Position numbers and translations under genes: made by a program. Shown in pieces: positions 42,232 through 49,890 of a stretch of DNA of 64,000 bases. This stretch comes from DTHT01 sp037444625 (GTDB taxonomy: Bacteria; Acidobacteriota; Terriglobia; Bryobacterales; Bryobacteraceae). Location of the stretch: assembly GCA_037444625.1 (NCBI GenBank), contig JBBIMA010000001.1, positions 62,001 through 126,000 on the forward strand, written 5' to 3'. How positions within the stretch are numbered: position 1 is the stretch's first letter; every line of letters starts with the position of its first letter. The notes beneath the pieces were generated by a model. It was given only the letters and a program-made list of their open reading frames with translations, did not search any database and was not told where the DNA came from.

Positions 42232-43623
42232 TCAGGCGCCGGGCCGGACCGGCCGCGCTTCTGCGCGCCGCCAGTGTGCGTAGCAGGGTAAACCTAGCAG
42301 AATTAGTGCCAAACCGAGCACGGATTCACGCGGAAAATTGCGAAATGTGTAGTAGACCACGCAGGCCGCCCCGGCCACAAACAGGGCGGGCAGCACCGGA
42401 TAAGCCAGCGTCCGGTATGGGCGTAGCAGCTCGGGCCGCTTGCGGCGCAGCACCAGGACCGCCGCCGCCGTCATGCCGTAGAGAATCCAACTGGCGAAAA
42501 TCACATATCTGAACAGCTCTTCATAACGCCCGCTGAAAACCAAGATTGCGCCCCAGGCGCTCAAGGCCAGGATCGCCGGCCCCGGCGTCCCATAGCTCGG
42601 GTGCACCCGGCGCAGGCGCCGGAAAAACAGCCCGCCCTCTGCCATGGCGTAGGGCACCCGGGCTCCCGAGAGGATGGAGCCGTTGAGGGCGGCGAAAATC
42701 GAGACCATGGCGGCCACCGAGACGGCCGCGGCGCCGTAGTCGCCGGCCACCGCCCGCATCATTTCCGCCGCCACCCGGTCGGAGGCGGCCACCGCGGCCG
42801 CCGGAAGCACGTAAAAATAGGCCAGATTGGCGAGCAGGTAGACGGCCATGACAACCATTGTCCCGGCGATCAGCGCCCTGGGCAGGCTGCGCTGCGGATC
42901 GCGTATCTCCGAGGACACCATGCTGACGTTGTTCCAGCCGTCGTAAGCCCACAGAGCGGCCACCAGAGCGGCGAAGAATCCGGCCAACCCGCCGCCGGCG
43001 GCGATCCCGGACCGCAGGTTCGCCGGGCTGCCTCCCCCGGCCCCCAAGCCGATGACGATGATGGCCGCGATCAAGCCCAGCTTGACGGCGGTGACGGCGA
43101 TCTGAACCCGCCCGCCCAGCTTGACGCCCAAGTAGTTGACGCCTGCCAGAAACAGAATCACGGCCACCGCCAGCAACTGGCCGTAGCGCAGCTCCAGCGG
43201 GCCGCCGCCCGGCCCGATCGGAAGGGGAACGCTGTAAAAAACCCGCTCCAGGCCCGGGAAAAAATTCCCGAGGTAAAGAAAAAACGCCGTGGCCAGGGTG
43301 GCGATGGAGCCGCTCTTGGCCACCCACATTTGGGTCCAGCCGTAAATGAAGCCCCACAGAGGCCCGTAGGCCTCGCGCAGGTAGACGTATTCGCCGCCCG
43401 CCTCCGGCATGGCCGCCGACAACTCGGCGTAACTGAGCGCCCCGGCCAGCGAAAGCACGCCCCCGGCCACCCAGACCGCCAGCACCATGCCGGCCGAGCC
43501 CACGTGCTGGACCATGTCCTTGGGCACCAGGAAGATGCCGCTGCCGATCACGGTGCCGACCACGATGGACATCGCGGCCCACGGGGTCAACTCCCGGCGC
43601 AGGCCGGACGCGCCTTCACTCAC
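42232..43623 (-). CDS. APC-superfamily amino acid permease
   Basis: A 463-residue inner-membrane transporter with about 12 helices. VVGTVIGSGIFLVPKDMVQH is the first-helix GSGIF substrate motif. AELSAAMPEAGGEYVYLREAY is the conserved segment after helix 2, cited here in part, and GYDGWNN-like AYDGWNNVSM lies in helix 6. It resembles the LAT/SteT group (amino acid exchangers). Substrate not determinable. It overlaps the end of the upstream symporter gene by 8 bases, so both are probably one operon. Confidence 0.88.
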   Translation of the reverse strand: MSEGASGLRRELTPWAAMSIVVGTVIGSGIFLVPKDMVQHVGSAGMVLAVWVAGGVLSLAGALSYAELSAAMPEAGGEYVYLREAYGPLWGFIYGWTQMWVAKSGSIATLATAFFLYLGNFFPGLERVFYSVPLPIGPGGGPLELRYGQLLAVAVILFLAGVNYLGVKLGGRVQIAVTAVKLGLIAAIIVIGLGAGGGSPANLRSGIAAGGGLAGFFAALVAALWAYDGWNNVSMVSSEIRDPQRSLPRALIAGTMVVMAVYLLANLAYFYVLPAAAVAASDRVAAEMMRAVAGDYGAAAVSVAAMVSIFAALNGSILSGARVPYAMAEGGLFFRRLRRVHPSYGTPGPAILALSAWGAILVFSGRYEELFRYVIFASWILYGMTAAAVLVLRRKRPELLRPYRTLAYPVLPALFVAGAACVVYYTFRNFPRESVLGLALILLGLPCYAHWRRAEARPVRPGA

Positions 43624-45079
43624 CGGCGGGGCCCTCCCGGGCCGGCCAGGCGAGCAACCGGCCGATGAAGAACGTGGCGCCCGCGCCGATCACCACGTAC
43701 CAGGTCCAGGCGATTGAGGTGAACAGCTTGACGTAAAGCATGACGGCCAGACCGGCCAGCATGCCGGCGGCGGCGGCCTTCGGCCCCACCCGGCGAGTCA
43801 ACACGCCCAGCAGGAAGACGCCCAGCAAAGCGCCGTAGACCAGGGAAGCGATCGAGAGACCCGCCTCGAGCACCGAGCCCCAGCGCCGGGCCAGGATGCC
43901 GATGCCCACCAGGAGCGCACCCCACAGCACGGTGGCCCAGCGCGCCAGGCGCAGGTAGCCCGAGGGGGTCAGCTCGCGCCGGCCGCGGGCGGCGGTGATG
44001 GGGCGGAAGAAGTCCATCACGGTGGTGGAGGCCAGCGAATTCAGGGCGGCGCTGAGGTTGGCCATGGCGGCCGCCAGAATCGCCGCCACGACCAAACCGG
44101 CCAGTCCGGGCGGCAGAAAACGCCAGACGAACTCGGGGTAGATCCGATCCGGCACGGCGGGCGGGGCCGCGGAGCGTGCGCCGTGGTAGACCCAGAGCAG
44201 GATGCCGATGAGCAGGAACAGAGTAAACTGAACGAAGATCACCACCCAGCTCGCCAGCAAGGCGGCGCGGCTTTCCTTCTGATTGCGCGCGGCCAGCAGC
44301 CGCTGCACCATCAACTGTTCGGTGCCGTGGCTGGCGGTGGTCAGGAAGCAGCCGCCGATCAAACCCGCCCAGAAGGTGTAGGTCCGGGAAAAGAAGCGGG
44401 CGGAAAGCTCGAGGTCGAAATCAAAGAGCCGGAACTTGCCCGCCGCCCCGGCCGCGGCCGCCACCTCGGCCCAGCCGCCGGGGATCTGGTGCAGAATGAC
44501 GCCGAAGCTGAGCAGGGCGCCCAGCACGTAGAGGCACATCTGGACCACGTCGGTCCAGATGACCGCCGTCATGCCGCCCTCGAAGGTGTAAAACAGCGTC
44601 AAGCAGACGATCAGGAGGATGGAGGCGACCTCGCCGGTGCCCAGTACGACCGAGACCACGATCGAGATGGCGAAGACGCGGACGCCCTCGGCCAGCGAGC
44701 GGATCAGCAGGAAGGCCCCGGCGGTAAGCTTGCGCAAGTCCGGGCCGAAGCGCCGCTCGATCAATTCGTAAGCGGTGTACATTTCGCCCCGGAAGTAGTG
44801 AGGCAGAAGCAGGAGCGCGATCACCACCCGGGCCAGCAGGTAGCCGAAGACCACCTGGAGGAATCCGAGGTTGCCGGCGAAGGAAAGGGCGGGGGTGCCG
44901 ATGATGGTGAGGGTGCTGGTCTCCGCCGAGACGATCGAGAGGGCGATGGCCCACCAGGGGGCCTGTTTGCCGCCCAGGAAATAGTCCCGCAGGCTCTTCT
45001 GGGTGCGGCGGAAGCGGGCGCCGAAAACAGTGATCCCGACCAGGTAGAGCACAATGACCGCCAGGTCCAGGTAGCGCAT
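43616..45079 (-). CDS. Sodium:solute symporter family transporter
   Basis: A 487-residue SSS-family protein with about 13 helices. LDLAVIVLYLVGITVFGARF opens it, followed by SLRDYFLGGKQAPWWAIALS and SAETSTLTIIGTPALSFAGN, the family's Na+-site region. The late QRLLAARN loop and AAAMANLSAALNSLASTTVMD carry the SSS signature. The ATG at 45077-45079 is chosen because the protein then starts at the first helix; the frame runs open to 45154. TAGAAT with upstream TGC (minus strand, 45094-45102) is a possible extended -10, which would give a very short leader. It is cotranscribed with the amino acid permease. Confidence 0.88.
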   Translation of the reverse strand: MRYLDLAVIVLYLVGITVFGARFRRTQKSLRDYFLGGKQAPWWAIALSIVSAETSTLTIIGTPALSFAGNLGFLQVVFGYLLARVVIALLLLPHYFRGEMYTAYELIERRFGPDLRKLTAGAFLLIRSLAEGVRVFAISIVVSVVLGTGEVASILLIVCLTLFYTFEGGMTAVIWTDVVQMCLYVLGALLSFGVILHQIPGGWAEVAAAAGAAGKFRLFDFDLELSARFFSRTYTFWAGLIGGCFLTTASHGTEQLMVQRLLAARNQKESRAALLASWVVIFVQFTLFLLIGILLWVYHGARSAAPPAVPDRIYPEFVWRFLPPGLAGLVVAAILAAAMANLSAALNSLASTTVMDFFRPITAARGRRELTPSGYLRLARWATVLWGALLVGIGILARRWGSVLEAGLSIASLVYGALLGVFLLGVLTRRVGPKAAAAGMLAGLAVMLYVKLFTSIAWTWYVVIGAGATFFIGRLLAWPAREGPAGE

Positions 45080-45180
45080 GCGGGAAAAGGCGGATTCTAG
45101 CACAGCCGCGGCCGGGGAAGCCCGGGGGCCGGCGGCGGCCGCCCCGGGAAACAACAGCGCAAGAAAGCGCGTCCAAGAGG

Positions 45181-45210
45181 TTGCGGCCCCCGAGGGGATT
45201 CCGTTATACT
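45181..45210 (+). promoter_or_regulatory. Promoter of the exported TPR protein gene
   Basis: TTGCGG (45181-45186), 18 bases, then TATACT (45205-45210). The same -35 and spacing precede the symporter operon at 8802. The leader is about 93 bases and contains a four-codon reading frame (ATG 45278 to TAG 45292) just before the AGGAGG of the gene. Confidence 0.55.
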
Positions 45211-45309
45211 CCGCATTGCAACTTCCGTGGTGAGCGGGGAGGCCGCGGCGACCAGCGGCGCCAGCCGCCGGAAGACCATGGCAAAAGGCTAGTCAGGAGG
45301 CAACGAGCG

Positions 45310-46620
45310 GTGGTGAAACCTTCGCACATCCCAACGGCACTCGCGATCGGCTGGGTCCTGCTTGCCCAGCTTGCCTGGACGCAGGGCCAGCAGAAGCAGC
45401 CCCAGTGGAAGGACCGCGCCGAATACGACTTGTACGAATCCATCACCAAGCAGGCCGACGCCAAGAGGGCCCTGGAGCTGCTGGACAGTTGGAAGCAGAA
45501 GTACCCCAACTCGGAATACGCCGAGGAGCGGCTGCGCTGGTACATCGAGACGCACCGCAAGCTGAACAGCGCCGCCGGAATGATGGCCGCGGCCAAGGAG
45601 TGGCTGGGGCTGAACCCCAAGAGCATCCAGGCTCTGTACTACGTCAACCTGCTGACCCCCAGCCTCAACGACACGTCTGCGGATGCTTTGGCTTTCAGCG
45701 AGAAGGCGGGCAAGAGCCTGCTGGCCCACCTGGACGAGTTTTTCGCTCCGGAAAAGAAGCCGGCCGGCACCAGCGAAGCGGATTGGAAAAAGGGCCGGGC
45801 GGACATGGCGGCTTTGGCCCACCGCACGCTGGGCTGGGTGGCGCTGTCCCGCAAGGATTATGCGGAGGCCGAGAAGCACCTGCTCGAGGACCTGAGGCTC
45901 AACCCCAACGATGCGGAGGCTTCGGCCTGGCTGGGCACGGCCATCGTGGCGGCCAAGAAGGTGGACACCTACCATCAAGCTTTGTTCCATTTCGCCCGGG
46001 CCGGCTGCTATGAAGGCCCCGGAGCGCTGGATCCCGCGCGCCGCAAGCAGATGTACGCCTACTTCGAGAAGGCCTACACGACCTATCACGGCAAGGATCC
46101 CGAAGGGCTCCAGGGGGTCTGCAACCTGGCCAAGACCCAGGCCTTGCCGCCGGCCGACTTCAAGATTCTCAGCGCGCACGAGATCGCCGAGCTCAAGGAG
46201 AAGGAGCTCCAGGAGAAGGATCCCCAGTTGGCCTTCTGGGTCAAGCTGCGCGACGCGCTGAAGGAGCCGGGCGGCGACCAATACTTCGAGACCGGCATGA
46301 AGGATGCGCTGGTGCCGCCGGAGGGGGAACGGCCCTTGCGCGGCCGCCTGGTGCGCCACAGCCCGGCCAAGAACCCCAAGGAGCTGGTGCTGGCGCTTTC
46401 CGACGATCACACGCCGGAAGTCACTCTGCGCCTGGACGAGCCTCTGACCGGCGCGGCCGAGCCGGGCACGGTGATCCAGTTCCGGGGCGTCCCCAAGCAG
46501 TTCACGCGCGAACCCTTCATGCTGGTGTTCGAGGCTGAGAAGGCCCAGATTACGGGCTGGCCCGCTCCCGTGCCCAAGAAGGCCCCGCCCGCCAAGAAGG
46601 CGGTCAAGAAGAAGGCATAG
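45310..46620 (+). CDS. Exported tetratricopeptide-repeat protein with a lysine-rich tail
   Basis: A 436-residue protein with a signal peptide (IPTALAIGWVLLAQLAWTQG). TPR-like helices include AKRALELLDSWKQKYPNSEY and AEKHLLEDLRLNPNDAEASA. The C-terminal part (about 345-420) is strand-rich, with LRGRLVRHSPAKNPKELVL, and the last 15 residues are Lys/Pro/Ala-rich (PKKAPPAKKAVKKKA). AGGAGG at 45295-45300 supports GTG 45310 (or 45313). The function is unknown; TPR proteins of this kind usually hold protein assemblies in the periplasm. Confidence 0.8.
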   Translation: MVKPSHIPTALAIGWVLLAQLAWTQGQQKQPQWKDRAEYDLYESITKQADAKRALELLDSWKQKYPNSEYAEERLRWYIETHRKLNSAAGMMAAAKEWLGLNPKSIQALYYVNLLTPSLNDTSADALAFSEKAGKSLLAHLDEFFAPEKKPAGTSEADWKKGRADMAALAHRTLGWVALSRKDYAEAEKHLLEDLRLNPNDAEASAWLGTAIVAAKKVDTYHQALFHFARAGCYEGPGALDPARRKQMYAYFEKAYTTYHGKDPEGLQGVCNLAKTQALPPADFKILSAHEIAELKEKELQEKDPQLAFWVKLRDALKEPGGDQYFETGMKDALVPPEGERPLRGRLVRHSPAKNPKELVLALSDDHTPEVTLRLDEPLTGAAEPGTVIQFRGVPKQFTREPFMLVFEAEKAQITGWPAPVPKKAPPAKKAVKKKA

Positions 46621-46631
46621 GGAAGGGGCGG

Positions 46632-47117
46632 CTACATCTTGTAACGGCCCAGGTCCTCGTCGTTGAGGCCCTCCAGCCAGCGGCGGAGTTCCTCGTTGTT
46701 GACTTTGTCGGAGACCGCCGCGGCCATACGGGAAGACTTGAGGACGGAATCTTCCACGTAGATGGGGCAGTCCACCCGGAGGGCCAGGGCCAGCGCGTCG
46801 CTGGGACGGGAGTCCACGCTGATCAACTCGCCGTCCTTCTCCAGCCAGATGACGGCGTAGAAGGTGTCGTCCCGCAGCTCGCTGACCACGACCTTGCGAA
46901 CGCCCGCGCTGAGGCCCTGGAGGATGCTCTTCATCAGGTCGTGGGTCATCGGGCGCGGCGTCGAGACCTTTTCAATCTCCAACGCGATGGCGTTGGCCTC
47001 GTAGATCCCGACCCAGATGGGCAGGATGGTGTTGCCGTTGACGTCCTTGAGGATGACGATCGGCATGTTGGTCACCGGGTCCATCATCAGGCCGCGGATC
47101 TTCATCTCGACTTCCAT
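46632..47117 (-). CDS. Bifunctional nuclease family protein (DUF151/BFN)
   Basis: A 161-residue protein starting MEVEMKIRGLMMDPVTNMPI. VILKD, ILPIWVGIYEANAIALEIE and RPMTHDLMKSIL are hallmarks of the DUF151 domain, and the SVDSRPSDALALALR motif is the most conserved part. Plant homologues were reported as bifunctional DNase/RNase; the bacterial role is not settled. GGGAGA lies 4 bases before the ATG and fixes the start. It follows miaB after 56 bases on the same strand. Confidence 0.9.
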   Translation of the reverse strand: MEVEMKIRGLMMDPVTNMPIVILKDVNGNTILPIWVGIYEANAIALEIEKVSTPRPMTHDLMKSILQGLSAGVRKVVVSELRDDTFYAVIWLEKDGELISVDSRPSDALALALRVDCPIYVEDSVLKSSRMAAAVSDKVNNEELRRWLEGLNDEDLGRYKM

Positions 47118-47173
47118 GGCGTCTCCCTTCCAAGCACCATTAGACCATGCGGGGCCGGCGCCCGGCGCCGCGG

Positions 47174-48490
47174 CTAGGCGGCCCGCTCGCCGGCCAGGGA
47201 ATTGGGGCCGGCGCGCGTCACCCGCACCGGCACGTAGCGGCCCAGCAGGGACCGGTCCGCGCCGTCCTGGGCGGTGAAATTCACCACCCGGTTCTCCGCC
47301 GTGCGGCCGATCCACTGTCCGGTGGCCGCATTGTAGCCTTCCACCAGGGCCTCCACCACGCGCCCGATCCACTGGCTGTTGCGCCGAAGCTGGATGGCCC
47401 GCTGCCGCTCCTGCAAGACCGCCAGCCGGCGGCCCTTCTCCTCTTCGGGCAAGTGGCCGTCCAGCCCGAGGGCGGGCGTGTTGGGCCGGGCCGAATACTT
47501 GAAGCTGAAGACGGCGTCGTAGCCGACTTCCTCCAGCAGGCGCAGGGTCTGCTGGAAATCCTCTTCGGTCTCGCCCGGGAAGCCCACGATGATGTCGGTG
47601 GAAAGGGCGATGGGGCGCCGGGCGTTCTTGATCCAGTGAATGCGGCGCAGGTACTCCTCGCGGCTGTACTGCCGGCCCATGCGCTCCAAGACGCGGTCGG
47701 AGCCCGACTGCACCGGCAGGTGAACGTGGTTGGCCAGCACCGGATTGCTCTCGATGCACTCGACGATGCGGCGGTCGAAGTCCCGGGGATGCGAGGTGGC
47801 GAAACGCACCCGCCGCAGGCCGGGGATTTCGGCCACCCGCGCCAGCAAGGTCGGGAAGTCCCAGCCGGCCGGCGAGGGATCGCGGTAGCTGGAGACATTC
47901 TGGCCGAGCAACTGGATTTCGGTGTAGCCGGCCGCGGCCAGCTCGCGCGCCTCCCGCAGGATGCTTTCGCTCGGCCGGCTGCGCTCCGGCCCGCGCGTGA
48001 AGGGGACGACGCAGAAAGCGCAGTGCTTGTCGCAGCCCTCGATGATGGTCAGGTAGGCGCGGTAAGGGTTCTCGCGGCGGGTGAGGGGGGTTTCGAAAGT
48101 CTCTTCGCCGGCCGGATCCAATCCGGCCACCCGCCGCTCGCCCGAGCGGATCCGCTCCAGCAGTTCGGGCAGGCGCCGGTAACTGGCCGAGCCGCAGACC
48201 AGGGCCACCTGCGGCGCGCGCTCGAAGATCCGCTCGCCCTCCTGCTGGGCCACGCAGCCCAGCACGCCGAACAGCTTGCCGGCGCCGGCCTCGCGGCGGA
48301 ACTGCCGGAGGCGGCTGTAGACCTTTTGCTCGGCCTTCTCGCGGATGCTGCACGTGTTGTAGAGGACCAGATCGGCCTGCTCGGGCCGGTCCACCCGGAC
48401 GTAGCCCTGCGCCAGCAAAGCGCCGGCCACTTTCTCGGAGTCGTGGACGTTCATCTGGCAGCCGAAGGTCTCCAGGTAGAAGGTCTTCAC
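47174..48490 (-). CDS. miaB: tRNA-2-methylthio-N6-dimethylallyladenosine synthase MiaB
   Basis: A radical-SAM methylthiotransferase acting on i6A37 of tRNAs reading UNN codons. The N-terminal UPF0004 domain has its cluster cysteines at about 11 (TFGCQMNVHDSE), 47 (YNTCSIREKAEQKVYS) and 79 (LGCVAQQ). The radical-SAM motif is EGCDKHCAFCVVPFTRG with cysteines at 153, 157 and 160. A C-terminal TRAM domain ends it. GTG at 48490 is preferred; the ATG at 48514 lies inside a TATAAT box and would precede the transcript. Length 438 fits the family. Confidence 0.95.
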   Translation of the reverse strand: MKTFYLETFGCQMNVHDSEKVAGALLAQGYVRVDRPEQADLVLYNTCSIREKAEQKVYSRLRQFRREAGAGKLFGVLGCVAQQEGERIFERAPQVALVCGSASYRRLPELLERIRSGERRVAGLDPAGEETFETPLTRRENPYRAYLTIIEGCDKHCAFCVVPFTRGPERSRPSESILREARELAAAGYTEIQLLGQNVSSYRDPSPAGWDFPTLLARVAEIPGLRRVRFATSHPRDFDRRIVECIESNPVLANHVHLPVQSGSDRVLERMGRQYSREEYLRRIHWIKNARRPIALSTDIIVGFPGETEEDFQQTLRLLEEVGYDAVFSFKYSARPNTPALGLDGHLPEEEKGRRLAVLQERQRAIQLRRNSQWIGRVVEALVEGYNAATGQWIGRTAENRVVNFTAQDGADRSLLGRYVPVRVTRAGPNSLAGERAA

Positions 48491-48512
48491 GCGAGCACCC
48501 CGCCTTCCCTCC

Positions 48513-48518
48513 ATTATA
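48513..48518 (-). promoter_or_regulatory. -10 element (TATAAT) of the miaB promoter
   Basis: A perfect TATAAT on the minus strand, 23 bases before the GTG start of miaB. The -35 region (about 48536-48541) is weak. Its presence argues against translation from the ATG that overlaps it. Confidence 0.4.
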
Positions 48519-48571
48519 AGGGCGCCCGGCGGCGCCTTCAGCGGGGGGCATAGAATGGATGGAGATCGAGA

Positions 48572-48685
48572 GGGTCCCTGGCGAGCCTGCGCAGCCGGGC
48601 CCTCCGGCTGGATTTCGGCGGTCATGCCCTGCTGGTGGCGGACCTGGCGGATATCATCCGGAGCAAGCGGGCAGCCGGCCGCCCG
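48572..48685 (+). pseudogene. Decayed gene fragment, end of a nucleotidyltransferase-like protein
   Basis: In the frame from 48572 the sequence reads GSLASLRSRALRLDFGGH then ALLVADLADIIRSKRAAGRP. The stretch (V)ADLxDIIRSKxAAGRP resembles the C-terminal part of small nucleotidyltransferase-like (AbiEii/DUF6036-like) proteins, where it is usually followed by KD and a leucine-rich helix. Here the similarity stops at GRP, a stop codon (TAG at 48551) lies shortly before, and there is no room for the N-terminal domain. It looks like a remnant between miaB and murB. The resemblance is from memory. Confidence 0.4.
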
Positions 48686-48752
48686 CCGAGCGGACCCATT
48701 TTCTGCGCCGGCGGGCAGGGGTGGGAGCGTCCTGCCTTTGAAGGCGGGCCGC

Positions 48753-49715
48753 TCAGCCCAGGTAGCGTACCTCCTCCTCCAGCTCGAAGCCGAAGCGCTC
48801 GCGGACCCGGCGTTTGAGTTCCGCGATCAGTTCGCGCAGATCGCGCGCCGTGCCCGCGCCCGCGTTGTAAATCAGGTTGGCATGATGGTCGGCCACCCGG
48901 ATGTCGCCCCGACAGAGGCCCTTGGCGCCCACCTGCTCGAGAAACCAGGCGGCGGGGGCCTTGCCCTCACGCACCAGCTCGAGCGGCAAGGCGCGCAGGG
49001 CTTCCGGAGGCAGGCGGTCGTAAAGCAAGTTCTTGAAGATGCTGCCGGCGCATTTCATCTCGGGCGGGTACTTGCGGTTGCGCAGCGCGATCAGGGCGGC
49101 GCTGGTGCGCGCGAGCTCCTGAGGATCGCCCGGGCTCAGGCGCAACTCCACCGAGAGGATGACCGCACCGGGCCAGCTCTGAAAAGCGCTCCGGCGATAG
49201 GCGAACCGGCAAGCGGGGTTCTCCAGGCGGCGGAGCCGCTCGCCGTCCCAGAACCAGACCTCGCTGACGCATTCCGAGACGGCATGGCCGTAAGCGCCGG
49301 CGTTGCCGTAGACGGCGCCGCCCACCGTGCCCGGGATGCCGGCCAGGGTCTGAAGGCCGCTCAGGCCCTGTGCGTTGGCGAAGTCCACCAGATCCTGGAG
49401 CTGCGCGCCGGCCTCCGCCAGCAAGCCGCGCTCGGTGCGCAGGATGCGGGCGCCGGCGTAGCGCAGGACGGCGCCGCGGAAGCCCTCGTCGGCCGCGATC
49501 AGGTTGGTGCCGCCGCCGATGACGGCCCAGGGGAGGCGGTGGGCGCGGATCACCCGCAGGGCCTCCAGCAAGGACTCCACCCGGGGCGTCTCCAGGTAGA
49601 GATCGGCCGGCCCGCCGATGCCGAAGCGGGTTCGCGCCGCCAGCGGGGCGGCCGGGGTGAGGGCAAGATGCGGGATGTCGCGGAGGCTGTGCGCCGCCTG
49701 TTCGCTGGCTGGCAT
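48753..49715 (-). CDS. murB: UDP-N-acetylenolpyruvoylglucosamine reductase MurB
   Basis: Reduces UDP-GlcNAc-enolpyruvate to UDP-MurNAc with FAD and NADPH, in cytoplasmic peptidoglycan precursor synthesis. The 320-residue protein has TRFGIGGPADLYLE, the FAD motifs AVIGGGTNLIAADEGFRG and LQTLAGIPGTVGGAVYGNAGAYG (partly cited), YRRSAFQ and MKCAGSIFKNL with the proton-donor serine. AWFLEQVGAKGLCRGD and HANLIYNAG end the C-terminal domain. It is of the type lacking the YxxxxxK loop insertion differences I can judge only roughly. Confidence 0.95.
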   Translation of the reverse strand: MPASEQAAHSLRDIPHLALTPAAPLAARTRFGIGGPADLYLETPRVESLLEALRVIRAHRLPWAVIGGGTNLIAADEGFRGAVLRYAGARILRTERGLLAEAGAQLQDLVDFANAQGLSGLQTLAGIPGTVGGAVYGNAGAYGHAVSECVSEVWFWDGERLRRLENPACRFAYRRSAFQSWPGAVILSVELRLSPGDPQELARTSAALIALRNRKYPPEMKCAGSIFKNLLYDRLPPEALRALPLELVREGKAPAAWFLEQVGAKGLCRGDIRVADHHANLIYNAGAGTARDLRELIAELKRRVRERFGFELEEEVRYLG

Positions 49716-49762
49716 TCTGGGCCGGGGCCTGCGGCGCTCGCGCCGGGCCGGGATACGTCTTC

Positions 49763-49768
49763 ATTATA
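49763..49768 (-). promoter_or_regulatory. -10 element (TATAAT) of the murB promoter
   Basis: A perfect TATAAT on the minus strand, 47 bases before the murB ATG. No good -35 is visible at the usual distance. The 175-base gap to speA holds no gene that I can see. Confidence 0.35.
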
Positions 49769-49890
49769 GGCGGCGCGCGGCGAGGCGGGCGCCCTCGCGG
49801 CGGAGGCCGACTACGGGCGGCCGAGTGAATTGCCACTTGCCCTTTGGCGCGTTTCGATAGACACTGAATTCGGGAAGGAGTTTCGCGAAG

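Noticed and set aside
48559..48741. 60-codon frame starting with ATG between miaB and murB
   Set aside because: It is Pro/Gly-rich without any motif and lies in a different frame from the recognisable gene remnant, so it is not a likely gene.
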